From NCBI GenBank assembly GCA_016802835.1, contig JAEVHO010000010.1, positions 1 through 33,575 on the forward strand: 33,575 nt of DNA, written 5' to 3'. The notes under the pieces were generated by a model. That model was not told where the DNA came from. It did no database searches and saw only the letters and a program-made list of their open reading frames with translations. Origin of the DNA: Micromonospora sp. ATA32 (GTDB taxonomy: Bacteria > Actinomycetota > Actinomycetes > Mycobacteriales > Micromonosporaceae). The translations under genes were made by a program, and so were the position numbers. Positions 16,088 through 24,602 of this stretch are shown here, in pieces (the stretch's first letter is position 1; every line of letters starts with the position of its first letter).

Positions 16088-17206
16088 ATGCAGACCTCAG
16101 ACCTCAAGAACCTGAACGTCGCCATCGTCGGCGCGGGGTACGCCGGTGCGGCGGCGGCCAAGGCTCTCTCGCTCCTCGGTGCCGACGTCAATGTGTACGA
16201 GCAGGCGAACCAGATCCGGGAGGTCGGGGCCGGCATCGGCCTGCGTCCCTCCACCATGGACCGGTTCCGTCAGTGGGGGGTCTTCGACGCGATCGCCAAG
16301 GTGAGCTCGCCGAGCGACTACTTCGAGATCCTCACCGCCACGGGCGACCCGATCATGAAGGAGGCGTGGCCGGAGATCGACACTTTCGGCGCAAAGACCC
16401 ACCTGATCCACCGCGGGGACTTCATCGATGCCCTGGTGGGGGTGCTCCCCGAAGGCATGGTGCGCCTCGGTCACAAGCTGGAGACCATCGAGGACCAGGG
16501 CGACCGCTCGGTCCTCACCTTCGTCAACGGAACGACCGTCGAGGCCGACCTGGTCGTCGGCGCGGACGGCATCAAGTCGGTGGTGCGCCAGCAGCTCTTC
16601 AGCGACAAGGGCCCGGTGTTCTCCGGTGAGCACGCCTACCGCGTGGTGATCTCCGCCGACGATGCCTACGGGATGTGCGTCGACGACAACCTGCGGATGT
16701 ACATCGGCCGGGGCACGAAGGTGTACTTCCTGCCGCTGCGCCACCGCAACCAGGTCTCGTTCGACATCACCGCCCTGTGCCCGGACAGTACCTGGGCACC
16801 TCAGGTCACGAGGGACGATCTCCTGGCGACGGTGAAGGGCTTCGACGAGCGGATCGCGAACATCACCCGCGACCTCGACATGGACGCCGTGAACGTTCGC
16901 GCGGTCTACGACATCGACCCGGTCGACACGTGGCACTCGGACTCCGTCGTCCTCGTCGGCGACGCGGCCCACTCGATGCTGCACCACCAGGGCCAGGGCG
17001 CTAACTCGGCGATCCTGGACGCGGGCGCGCTCGCCGACGCCCTTGCCCAGGCCGACTCCGTCAAGGAAGCGCTGGTCCGGTACCAGGCGACCCGCAAGCC
17101 GGTGACCGACGAGCTGCAGCGCATCTCGCGCCAGGGGTGGAGCGAGGACGAGGTCGACGACGTCTTCCCCGGGCAGCGGCCCGCGTCCCAGCAGCCGCAG
17201 GCCTGA
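16088..17206 (+). CDS. FAD-dependent aromatic-type monooxygenase
   Basis: 372-residue class A flavoprotein monooxygenase. The N-terminal Rossmann is VAIVGAGYAGAAAAKAL (GxGxxG at 15-20), the DG motif is VVGADGIKSVVRQ (about 158), and the ribityl-binding motif is LVGDAAHSMLHHQGQGANSA (about 292). It resembles salicylate/hydroxynicotinate hydroxylases in layout but differs clearly from the 3-hydroxybenzoate hydroxylase at the left of the window. It probably hydroxylates, or oxidatively decarboxylates or dearomatises, a phenolic or heteroaromatic ring. An AAGGA lies 10 bases before the ATG. The next gene starts 4 bases after its stop. It is the only oxygenase in the operon, so it likely sets the chemistry the four hydrolases act on. 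Confidence 0.85.
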   Translation: MQTSDLKNLNVAIVGAGYAGAAAAKALSLLGADVNVYEQANQIREVGAGIGLRPSTMDRFRQWGVFDAIAKVSSPSDYFEILTATGDPIMKEAWPEIDTFGAKTHLIHRGDFIDALVGVLPEGMVRLGHKLETIEDQGDRSVLTFVNGTTVEADLVVGADGIKSVVRQQLFSDKGPVFSGEHAYRVVISADDAYGMCVDDNLRMYIGRGTKVYFLPLRHRNQVSFDITALCPDSTWAPQVTRDDLLATVKGFDERIANITRDLDMDAVNVRAVYDIDPVDTWHSDSVVLVGDAAHSMLHHQGQGANSAILDAGALADALAQADSVKEALVRYQATRKPVTDELQRISRQGWSEDEVDDVFPGQRPASQQPQA

Positions 17207-17210
17207 CGCC

Positions 17211-18137
17211 ATGGCGCTGCACCCCGAGATCGCCACGGTCCTGGCGAGCCTGCCGGCCCCACCCGACGGCCCGCTCGACCCGGTCGCCATGCGCGCGGCC
17301 GAAGAGGCGCAGGTACCGCCGGCCGAGGAGCGCCTGCCGCTCCATTCCGTCGAGGACACGACCGCGCAGACCCCGATGGGTGAGGTGCCGGTGCGGATCT
17401 ACACGCCGACCCAGGCCACGTCGTACGGGCTGCTGGTCTACTTCCACGGCGGCGCCTTCTTCCTCGGCAGCCTGGACACCCACGACCACGTCGCGCGGTC
17501 GCTGGCGAAGGAGACCGGGCTCAAGGTCGTCTCCGTCGGCTACCGCCGGCCGCCCGAGGCCGCCTTTCCGGCTGGCCTCCATGACTGCTACGCGGTGGTG
17601 CGATGGGCCGCCGAGAACGGCGAGCGCCTAGCCTGGGACGGCGCCGATCTCGTCATCGCCGGTGACAGCTCGGGCGGCACCTTCGTCGCGGCCGTCGCCG
17701 CGATGGCCCACGACGAGGGATTCGATCGCATCACGCACCAGGTCCTCTTCTACCCCTCGCTCGATCTCGACTTCGACGTCGACCGCTACGCCTCGCTGCG
17801 CGAGAACGCCGTCGGCTACGGCCTGGAGACGGCGGGGCTGAAGCCGTTCAACGCCTTCTACCTCGGCAGCGGCGCCGACCCCGCCGATCCGCTGGTCTCG
17901 CCGATCAAGCGGGCCGACCTCACCGGGCTGCCGTCCGCGCTGATCGTGACCGCGGAGTACGACCCGCTGCGTGATGAGGGCGAACTCTACGGCCAGCGCC
18001 TCAAGGAGGCCGGAGTCGATGCCACGGTGAGTCGCTACGCGGGCGCCGGTCACGGATTCGTGCAGCACTTCTCCTGGGTCCCGGCGTACCACCGGGTCTT
18101 CGAGGAGACGGCCGCCTTTCTGCGGAGCGGGTCATGA
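17211..18137 (+). CDS. Alpha/beta hydrolase, hormone-sensitive-lipase type esterase
   Basis: 308 residues. HSL-family signatures are the oxyanion motif YFHGGAFFLGS (79-81 HGG), the nucleophile elbow GDSSGG (Ser153), the catalytic Asp in AEYDPLRDEG (Asp251), and the catalytic His in AGHGFVQHF (His281). The triad is complete. Such enzymes hydrolyse short-chain or aryl carboxylic esters in the cytoplasm. The start is 4 bases after the monooxygenase stop, and its own stop overlaps the next ATG (ATGA), so it is translationally coupled on both sides. Its substrate is presumably an ester or lactone of the operon's pathway. Confidence 0.88.
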   Translation: MALHPEIATVLASLPAPPDGPLDPVAMRAAEEAQVPPAEERLPLHSVEDTTAQTPMGEVPVRIYTPTQATSYGLLVYFHGGAFFLGSLDTHDHVARSLAKETGLKVVSVGYRRPPEAAFPAGLHDCYAVVRWAAENGERLAWDGADLVIAGDSSGGTFVAAVAAMAHDEGFDRITHQVLFYPSLDLDFDVDRYASLRENAVGYGLETAGLKPFNAFYLGSGADPADPLVSPIKRADLTGLPSALIVTAEYDPLRDEGELYGQRLKEAGVDATVSRYAGAGHGFVQHFSWVPAYHRVFEETAAFLRSGS

Positions 18138-19072
18138 CGCACGTGAACGTTCATCCCCTGGTCTCGCCGTGGGGTCGGTTCGGTCTGTACAGCTTCTTCA
18201 TCGACGCCCCCGAGCCGGCCATCGTCGACACCGGGATCGCCTCCTCGCCCGCCGAGGGCATGGTCCCCGCGCTCGAGGCCGTCGGCCGCCGCATCGAGGA
18301 CGTGCGCTGGATCCTGCTGACCCACGGTCACATCGACCACGTCGGCGGCGCCTACGCCCTGTGGGAACTCACCGGCCGGCGCGCGCAGGTGGTCATCCAC
18401 GAGGCCGACGCCGCGATGCTGCGCTCGCGCCGGGCGCACGTGGACGAGTACCTCCACGGTCGGGCGCAGTACCTGAACGACCCGGCGGGCGAGGCGAAGG
18501 TGACGGCCGCGGCCGATGCGGTCATCTCCGGCGAGATGGAGCCGACCATGCTGCTCAAGGGCGGCGAGACCCTCTCGCTCGGTGGCGACGTCACCGTCTC
18601 CGTCCACTCGATCCCAGGCCACACGCCCGGATCGGTGGCCTATGTGATCGACGGCCAGCGCTCCGTGTTCGTCGGCGACGCCGTCCAGGTCCACGGGGCC
18701 GCCAACGGCTTCCCCGGCTACGTGGATCCGGTCGCGTACCGCGCCAGCCTGCGGCACCTGCGCGACGAGATCCGTCCGCAGCACCTGTACCTCGGGCACC
18801 CGTACCGCCGCGCAGACGGCCTGCCGTACGGCGTCGAGCTCGACGCCGACCTGGCTCGGGAGGCGCTCCAGGGGAGCCTGGACATCGAGGCCGGTGTCAG
18901 CGAAGCGGTCAGCCGCTGTCTTCAGGACGGCCTGCAGGAGACGGACTCGCCGTACTCCCCGTTCGCCCCTGTCGCCGAGAGGCTCGGCTACACCGGCGAC
19001 CCCACGCTCGAGCCGTCGCCGTTTCTCACGTCGATGCACGGCTACCGCACGCACTTCAACCAGAATTCGTGA
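18134..19072 (+). CDS. Metallo-beta-lactamase-fold hydrolase
   Basis: 312 residues. The zinc motif is LTHGHIDHVGG (His64, His66, Asp68, His69), followed by IPGHTPGSVAYV (third His), FVGDAV (Asp) and LYLGHPYR (His). The binuclear zinc site looks complete. The fold serves lactonases, thioesterases, glyoxalase II and arylsulfatases, so the reaction cannot be fixed. In this operon a lactone or CoA-thioester hydrolase role is plausible. The C-terminal 90 residues are helical and family-variable. The start overlaps the esterase stop; the CocE-like gene follows 24 bases after the stop. Confidence 0.85.
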   Translation: MTHVNVHPLVSPWGRFGLYSFFIDAPEPAIVDTGIASSPAEGMVPALEAVGRRIEDVRWILLTHGHIDHVGGAYALWELTGRRAQVVIHEADAAMLRSRRAHVDEYLHGRAQYLNDPAGEAKVTAAADAVISGEMEPTMLLKGGETLSLGGDVTVSVHSIPGHTPGSVAYVIDGQRSVFVGDAVQVHGAANGFPGYVDPVAYRASLRHLRDEIRPQHLYLGHPYRRADGLPYGVELDADLAREALQGSLDIEAGVSEAVSRCLQDGLQETDSPYSPFAPVAERLGYTGDPTLEPSPFLTSMHGYRTHFNQNS

Positions 19073-19096
19073 CAGAGGACAAGGAACTTCGCACTC

Positions 19097-20827
19097 ATGG
19101 CCGACTTCCAGACGATCCAGGCGGGCGAGCAGACGATTGCCGTCCGCAAGGACCTGCAGGTGCCGATGCGCGACGGGGTCACCCTCGCCGTGGACGCCTA
19201 CCACGGCACGGAGGACAAGCCGCGGCCGGCCCTGATCGCCATGAGCGCCTACGGCAAGGAGCTGCAGGCCCTCGCCCTCACCACGCCGCCGCAGCGTCGC
19301 CCCAGCCCGATGTGGGACGGCTGTATCGAGGCCGGTGACATCGCGCGCGTCGTCAAGGAGGACTACGTCCACGTCATCGGTGACATGCGTGGCACCGGTG
19401 ATTCCGGCGGCGTGATGATCGGCAACTACAACTTCGGTGGTGTTCCCCAGGGTCAGGACCTGTACGACCTCGTCGAGTGGGTCGCCGAGCAGCCGTGGTG
19501 TGACGGAAACGTCGGCATGATCGGCATCTCCTACTTCGGGTCGATGCAGGTGCTCGCTGCGGCCGAGCGGCCGCCACACCTGAAGGCGATCTTTGTCAGC
19601 GGCGGCCATTTCGACTTCTACGAGACCACCTACCACGGCGGCATCATGTGGTTCATGCCGCGGGCTGCCCGCGAGGGACGCGGTGGCGACTCCGGCATCG
19701 CGCACACCAACGTCAAGTCCCGCATGCAGGAGGTCCACTCCCCGGAGGAGCTCAAGAAGCTCGTCGACGAGCGACTCCAGGACCCGGACGTGGCCGCGTG
19801 GCCGAACCTCGTGCACGTGCTGAAGTACCCGAAGAACCGCGAGTTCTGGTTCGACATCGTGATGAACAACCTCGACGGGGAGTGGTATGAGGAGCGCAAC
19901 CCCATCACGCTGGCCGAGAACATCGACATCCCGGTCTATCTGCAGATCGACCAGGGGCGCGGCTGGACCGTGGACGGCCACATCGAGCTGTTCAACGTGC
20001 TGAAGGGTCCCAAGAAGCTGGACATCGGCTCCTACCCGCCGATGCAGTCGCGCCCCTGGATCGAGGAGCACGACAAGATGTTCCGCTGGTACGAGTACTG
20101 GCTCAAGGGTATCGACAACGGCATCATGGACGAGCCGGCCGTGAGCGTCTTCGTAGAGGGCTCGCGTGAGGTGGTCACCGCAGAGCAGTGGCCGCCGAAG
20201 GAGATCGAGTACAAGCCGCTGTACCTGCGCCCGCGCCACAAGCTCTCCTCGGAGCCTGAGCTGATGGGCGCGGAGCACGCCGCCCCGGACGGTTTCTACC
20301 AGGCACCGCTGACGGTGACCGACAAGGTGGAGACTGTCAGCTGGAGCACCGAGCCGTTCGATGAGCCTACGGAGCTCATCGGCACCGGTGCGGCGCACCT
20401 GTTCGCCGAGATCGACCAGGATGACACGAATTTCATCATGCGGCTGTGGGACGTCGCCCCGAACGGAAGCCGTCGGCTGATCACCACAGGGTTCCTCAGG
20501 GCATCGCACCGCGAGTTGGACGACCGGACGACCGAGGGCAACCCGTACCACCCGCACATCCGCGCCGTGCCGGTGGAGCCCGGGAAGATCGAGGAGTACG
20601 TCCTGCGGCTCTACCCGTTTGCGGCGACGTTCAACCCCGGCCACCGGCTGGTGGTGGAGCTGTCCAACGACGAACCGCTGGCCGACGCGCACAACGCGCT
20701 GCTGCCGCCGGACGCATTCCACCTGCCGGTGGGTCGCCCCGTCACCCACAAGATCTATCGCGACGCCGCCCACCGGTCCCGGCTCGTGCTGCCGTTCACG
20801 GCGCGCACCGCGGTGGAGAAGAGGTAG
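19097..20827 (+). CDS. CocE/NonD-family hydrolase (X-Pro dipeptidyl-peptidase S15 fold)
   Basis: 576 residues. The N-terminal alpha/beta hydrolase domain carries MRDGVTLAVDAY, the conserved DMRGTGDSGG, and the nucleophile elbow GMIGISYFGSMQ (Ser145). A helical cap follows, and GRGWTVDGHIELFNVLKG supplies the probable Asp. The C-terminal beta-sandwich of the PepX_C type runs from about 340 (FAEIDQDDTNFIMRLWDV, PGHRLVVELSND). The usual GPWxHG with the catalytic His is replaced by SYPPMQSRPW; a nearby EEHDKMFRW might supply the His. Members cleave cocaine, glutaryl-lactam and other esters or amides. No signal peptide, so cytoplasmic. The next gene starts 7 bases after the stop. Confidence 0.85.
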   Translation: MADFQTIQAGEQTIAVRKDLQVPMRDGVTLAVDAYHGTEDKPRPALIAMSAYGKELQALALTTPPQRRPSPMWDGCIEAGDIARVVKEDYVHVIGDMRGTGDSGGVMIGNYNFGGVPQGQDLYDLVEWVAEQPWCDGNVGMIGISYFGSMQVLAAAERPPHLKAIFVSGGHFDFYETTYHGGIMWFMPRAAREGRGGDSGIAHTNVKSRMQEVHSPEELKKLVDERLQDPDVAAWPNLVHVLKYPKNREFWFDIVMNNLDGEWYEERNPITLAENIDIPVYLQIDQGRGWTVDGHIELFNVLKGPKKLDIGSYPPMQSRPWIEEHDKMFRWYEYWLKGIDNGIMDEPAVSVFVEGSREVVTAEQWPPKEIEYKPLYLRPRHKLSSEPELMGAEHAAPDGFYQAPLTVTDKVETVSWSTEPFDEPTELIGTGAAHLFAEIDQDDTNFIMRLWDVAPNGSRRLITTGFLRASHRELDDRTTEGNPYHPHIRAVPVEPGKIEEYVLRLYPFAATFNPGHRLVVELSNDEPLADAHNALLPPDAFHLPVGRPVTHKIYRDAAHRSRLVLPFTARTAVEKR

Positions 20828-20833
20828 TCGAGC

Positions 20834-22020
20834 ATGGCATTCGTCTACGCAGCGGCCCGCACTCCCTTCGGCCGGTTCAGCGGAGCGCTGGCCGGCGTCC
20901 GTCCCGACGACCTCGCAGCGACCGCGATCACCGGTGTGCTCGCGAAGGCGCCGGCGCTGGATCCGGCGAGATCGGCGAGATCGTGTGGGGTTGCGCGAAC
21001 CAGGCTGGCGAGGACAACCGCAACGTCGGCCGGATGGCCGGACTGCTCGCCGGAGTGCCGGTGTCGGTGCCTGCGACCACGGTCAACCGGCTGTGCGGCT
21101 CGTCGCTCGATGCTGCGATCATCGGGTCCCGCACGATCGACACCGGCGACGCCGATGTCGTGCTTGTCGGCGGCGTGGAGTCGATGACCCGGGCGCCGTG
21201 GGTGCTGCCAAAGCCGGACCGAGCATTTCCTGCCGGCAACACAACCGCCGATTCGACAACGCTCGGCTGGCGCCTGGTCAACTCGCGGATGCCGTCGGAG
21301 TGGACGGTGTCGTTGGGGGAGTGCAACGAGCAGCTGCAGGAGCGGTTCTCGATCTCGAGAGAGCGGCAGGACGAGTTCGCTGCGCGGTCGCACCGGCTCG
21401 CGGCGGCGGCATGGGACGAGGGCTTCTACGACGACCTGGTGGTTCCGGTCGACGGCGTCGACCTGACCCGCGACGAAGGCATCCGCGCCGACTCCACGCC
21501 TGAGAAGCTCGCCGGCCTCAAGCCGAGCTTCCGGCCCGACGGCACGATCACCGCTGGCAACGCATCGCCGCTCAACGACGGGTCGGCGGCGTTGCTGCTC
21601 GGCTCGAAGGCCGCTGCCGCGCAGATCGGGCTTGACCCGGTTGCCCGGATCGTGGGGCGTGGTGCGTTCGCGCTGGAGCCGCAGGCCTTCGGGTTCGCTC
21701 CGGTCGAGGCTGCCAACAGAGCGCTGGAACGGGCCGGCATCGGCTGGGATCAGGTGAGTGCTGTCGAGCTCAACGAGGCCTTCGCCGTCCAGTCGCTCGC
21801 GTGCGTGGACGCCTGGAAGGTCGACCCCGAGATCGTCAACGTCAAGGGTGGCGCGATCGCAATCGGCCATCCGCTCGGCGCCTCGGGCGCCCGCATCCTC
21901 GGCACCCTCGCCAAGGTTCTGGTCGCGAAGCGCGAGCGGTACGGCGTCGCCGCGATCTGCATCGGCGTGGGTCAGGCACTCGCCATGGTCCTCGAGAACG
22001 TCACTGGAGGAGCGGCGTGA
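20834..22020 (+). pseudogene. pcaF: Beta-ketoadipyl-CoA-type thiolase with a one-base frameshift
   Basis: With one base restored this is a 395-residue thiolase. It should cleave beta-ketoadipyl-CoA to succinyl-CoA and acetyl-CoA. The N-terminus (MAFVYAAARTPFGRFSGALA) ends in one frame at about 20968. The rest, starting IGEIVWGCANQAGEDNRNVG (typical of PcaF), continues in the next frame. GCGAGATC here would read GCGGAGATC if intact, so a single G is missing. Acyl-binding Cys88 (NRLCGSS), the His motif GHPLGASGAR and the CIGVGQ Cys are all present downstream. All else is well preserved, so it is either very recently broken or a sequencing indel. The stop overlaps the CoA-transferase start (GTGA). 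Other 3-ketoacyl-CoA thiolase substrates are possible. Confidence 0.85.
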
Positions 22021-22712
22021 GCAAAGCGCAGATCTTCGCATCGCCGGACGAGGCGGTGAGCGTCGTCAAGGATGGCGACATCGTTCTGGTGGGTGGCTTC
22101 GGACTCGCCGGCATGCCATTCGACCTGATTGATGCCTTGATCCGGCACGGCGCAGGCGACCTCACCATCGTGTCCAACAACGCCGGCAACGGCGACGTAG
22201 GCCTGGCCGCCCTGCTGAAGGCCGGCCAGGTGCGGAAGGTCCTGTGCTCCTTCCCCCGGCAGGTCGACTCCTACGTCTTCGACGACCTCTACCGTCGCGG
22301 GGAGATCGAGCTCGAGGTCGTCCCGCAGGGCAACCTCGCCGAGCGGATGCGGGCGGCCGGGGCGGGCATCGGGGCGTTCTACTGCCCGACGGGCGTCGGC
22401 ACGCCGCTTGCCGAGGGCAAGGAGACCCGCACGATCGACGGACGTGATTACGTCCTCGAGTACCCGATCAAGGGTGATGTCGCCCTGATTTCCGCTCACA
22501 TTGCCGACACGATGGGCAACCTCGTGTACCGCAAGACCGCCCGAAACTTCGGCCCGGTGATGGCCACGGCCGCCACGACGACCGTCGTCCAGGTCTCGTC
22601 GATCGTGGACGCGGGGCAAATCGACCCGGAGGTCGTCGTCACCCCGAGCATCTACGTCGACCGTGTGGTCCAGGTCGAGCCGCGTCACTACACCGTGCAG
22701 GGAGCCCGCTGA
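22017..22712 (+). CDS. pcaI: 3-oxoacid (beta-ketoadipate-type) CoA-transferase, subunit A
   Basis: 231 residues. The family I CoA-transferase alpha subunit moves CoA from succinyl-CoA to a 3-oxo acid. Motifs are VGGFGLAGMPFDLIDALIRH (CoA-binding GGFG), LTIVSNNAGNGDVGLAALL (PcaI-like), and GAFYCPTGVGTPLAEGKE. GTG at 22017 overlaps the thiolase stop and the stop overlaps the subunit B ATG. The combination with a PcaF-like thiolase points to beta-ketoadipate, but acetoacetate or another 3-oxo acid cannot be excluded. No intradiol dioxygenase or other pca gene lies in the window. Confidence 0.85.
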   Translation: MSKAQIFASPDEAVSVVKDGDIVLVGGFGLAGMPFDLIDALIRHGAGDLTIVSNNAGNGDVGLAALLKAGQVRKVLCSFPRQVDSYVFDDLYRRGEIELEVVPQGNLAERMRAAGAGIGAFYCPTGVGTPLAEGKETRTIDGRDYVLEYPIKGDVALISAHIADTMGNLVYRKTARNFGPVMATAATTTVVQVSSIVDAGQIDPEVVVTPSIYVDRVVQVEPRHYTVQGAR

Positions 22713-23350
22713 TGCCACTCAATCCCGACCAGCTCGCGGCCCGGGTTGCGCAGGACATCGAGCCGGGCAGTTTCGTCAACCTCGGCATCGGTCAGCCCAC
22801 CAAGGTCGCCGACCACCTTCCGGCCGAGATCGGCGTCGTCCTCCACACCGAGAACGGCATGCTGGGCATGGGCCCCGCGGGTGTCGGCGACGAGGTCGAC
22901 CCTGAACTCACCAATGCCGGCAAGGTGCCGGTCACCGAGCTGCCTGGAGCGGCGTATTTCCACCACGCAGACTCCTTCGCCATGATGCGTGGCGGCCACC
23001 TCGACGTGTGCGTCCTGGGTGCCTTCCAGGTCTCGGCGAGCGGTGACCTCGCCAACTGGGACACCGGCGCGCCCGGCTCGATCCCCGCCGTCGGCGGCGC
23101 GATGGATCTGGCGATCGGCGCCAAGCGGGTCTACGTGATGATGACGCTCTTCGCGAAGGACGGCAGCCCGAAGCTCGTGCCCACCTGCACCTACCCCCTC
23201 ACGGGCGTCGGCTGTGTCAGTCGTGTCTACACCGACCACGCCGTGTTCGAGATCACCCCCGATGGCGTCCGCGTGATCGACTCGTTCGACACTTCCGTCG
23301 AGGAGCTTCGCGCCCGGCTGGAAGTCCCGCTTGTGGTCGACGTCCACTGA
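22712..23350 (+). CDS. pcaJ: 3-oxoacid (beta-ketoadipate-type) CoA-transferase, subunit B
   Basis: 212 residues, beta subunit partner of the preceding gene. The catalytic glutamate lies in HTENGMLGMGP (about residue 48), preceded by FVNLGIGQPTKVADHLP. AAYFHHADSFAMMRGGHLDV and GAMDLAIGAKRV are further family blocks. The ATG at 22712 shares one base with the subunit A stop (TGATG). It is the last gene of the nine-gene run; DNA after its stop loses coding character at once, and no clear terminator is seen. Confidence 0.87.
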   Translation: MPLNPDQLAARVAQDIEPGSFVNLGIGQPTKVADHLPAEIGVVLHTENGMLGMGPAGVGDEVDPELTNAGKVPVTELPGAAYFHHADSFAMMRGGHLDVCVLGAFQVSASGDLANWDTGAPGSIPAVGGAMDLAIGAKRVYVMMTLFAKDGSPKLVPTCTYPLTGVGCVSRVYTDHAVFEITPDGVRVIDSFDTSVEELRARLEVPLVVDVH

Positions 23351-23665
23351 CCGTTCCCGTCCGTCGGTTGCGAGGGGGGTGCGATGCCCGCGAACCGTGC
23401 CATTGCGGCCGAGGATCTTGGCTGTCCGCTGGGGGAGGTCGACTGGCCCGGTTCGCCGCGGCGGCGGGACCGGGTGCCGGTGCGCGGGTGGCGCCGTCGG
23501 GGGCGGCGAGGACCGGGTTGGCGGGAACGAGGAAGGTCCGACAGGTGGCTGCCGAGACAGTGTCGGCCAAGCCGGGTTGGGCCGCGCGGCGGCGGTGCAC
23601 CAGGCGGCGCTGATCGCGAACTCGCGTGACGGTAGCCGTCGCAGGCCTGGGGGCGGTACGGGGGT
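23351..23665. other. No supported gene; very GC-rich border sequence
   Basis: Open frames exist in both directions because of the extreme GC content, but none shows a recognisable family, a proper ribosome site or codon use like the neighbours. A plus-strand ATG at 23384 gives an 81-residue Arg/Gly-rich product that looks like noise. This stretch separates the catabolic operon from genes of a different style and probably contains the right-hand junction. Confidence 0.5.
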
Positions 23666-24142
23666 TCACCGCCGGGAGGCGAAGACCACGACGGCGAGCA
23701 CCCAACCGACGAACAGGCCGTAGATCCCGCCGCTGGCGGCCCAGTCAAAGGCACCGCGCAGGCTGGCATCCACCTGGATGAACGCGCTCAGCAGGCCAGC
23801 GAACGCCCCGGCGAAGATATAGGCCCCCCAGCTCGAGAAGAACAGGCTCGCGCTGCGGGATGACGACGAGCCGACCAGCAGGGAGACGAAGACGCCGGTC
23901 AGCACGATGAGCAGGATTGCCTTGATGTCGTTGGCGAGGATGGTCCGCACCGACTCATCCGAGCTGAACGACCAGGTCGGCCACGCCAACTGCTTCAGGA
24001 AGAAGCCCCACGCGTCGTTCGAGGTGTGGTTCTTCGCCCAGTCGGTGTAGGCCGGGTTGCCGAATGCGATCACCAGGATCAGGGCGGCGAGTACCGCAGT
24101 GCCTGTTACGGTACGGACCCGCCCGGCTGTAGTGGTAGCCAT
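23666..24142 (-). CDS. Small four-helix membrane protein of unknown function
   Basis: 158 residues with four hydrophobic segments: about 14-32 (AVLAALILVIAFGNPAY), 74-92 (IKAILLIVLTGVFVSLLVG), 98-122 (SASLFFSSWGAYIFAGAFAG) and 136-156 (GGIYGLFVGWVLAVVVFA). The 40-residue loop after helix 1 is rich in Trp and Phe. I do not recognise the family. Codon use and the clean frame support a real gene. It begins at ATG 24140-24142 with no strong SD. It lies between the catabolic operon and degraded sequence, on the opposite strand to the operon, and shows no functional link to it. Confidence 0.65.
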   Translation of the reverse strand: MATTTAGRVRTVTGTAVLAALILVIAFGNPAYTDWAKNHTSNDAWGFFLKQLAWPTWSFSSDESVRTILANDIKAILLIVLTGVFVSLLVGSSSSRSASLFFSSWGAYIFAGAFAGLLSAFIQVDASLRGAFDWAASGGIYGLFVGWVLAVVVFASRR

Positions 24143-24226
24143 ACGGACAGTGTGAGGTCAGATTCTTGGTCCGGCAATCGACGTGGGCGAATCATGGCGA
24201 AGGATGTCAACTGTCCACAGTAGTTG

Positions 24227-24367
24227 TTATTTGAGCAGATAGTCGATGAAGGCGACCCGAATCAGCCGCTCCTGCTCGCCGTACTCGTGGTCGATGGATT
24301 CCCTCCAGAGCGCCTGTGCGGTGCCAAAACTCGATGTGCGGCATGACCTGCGGCTTCGTTGATTCGG
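24227..24367 (-). pseudogene. C-terminal remnant of an unidentified gene, cut by the transposase fragment
   Basis: The minus strand encodes KPQVMPHIEF, then after one extra T in a TTTT run, GTAQALWRESIDHEYGEQER and LIRVAFIDYLLK to a TAA at 24227-24229. Removing one T joins both parts in one frame. The text has real-protein character with charged amphipathic helices, but I cannot name it. Its upstream side abuts the stop of the transposase remnant, so the insertion or a later deletion removed the rest. Confidence 0.4.
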
Positions 24368-24602
24368 TCAGGCCGCTCGTTGGTACTCGTTGATCACGCC
24401 GCCGAGGACTCGCCGTCGCTGAATCGGTGCGTCGATCGAGACGACGATGGTCGGATCGTGATTTGGGGGATGCTGAACGAGGCTCTGGTGCGGACGATGC
24501 CCGTTGAAGTGGGCAGCGTATTGGTCGAGGACCGTACGCGCGTGGCGTTCGTTATAGATCAAGATCCTGTCGATGCACTCTTCGGGGACGCTACGGATGA
24601 AC
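24368..24602 (-). mobile_element. Integrase-core transposase tail (IS481/IS3-like remnant)
   Basis: About 78 codons read [40 protein letters not shown] and end [15 protein letters not shown]. This is the C-terminal end of a DDE integrase-core transposase, including the last catalytic Glu region and the conserved YNxxRPHQSL-type block. The N-terminal two thirds, with the first two catalytic Asp, are absent. The upstream end joins directly to the glycerate kinase remnant around 24602. It can no longer move by itself and marks an old insertion/deletion event. Confidence 0.75.

Noticed and set aside
14082-19072. Quorum-quenching (AHL lactonase) island, because phosphotriesterase-like and metallo-beta-lactamase-fold hydrolases occur together
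   Set aside because: Translational coupling to a monooxygenase, thiolase and CoA-transferase points to carbon catabolism; no LuxI/LuxR-type gene is present.
18050-20773. A 907-codon open frame on the minus strand opposite the metallo-beta-lactamase-fold and CocE-like genes
   Set aside because: It is a GC-driven antisense shadow: Val/Arg/Asp-rich text with no family motif, while the plus strand encodes two complete catalytic proteins.
23384-23629. 81-residue plus-strand open frame after the CoA-transferase genes
   Set aside because: Arg/Gly-rich, no motif, no conserved start signal; probably chance in GC-rich DNA.
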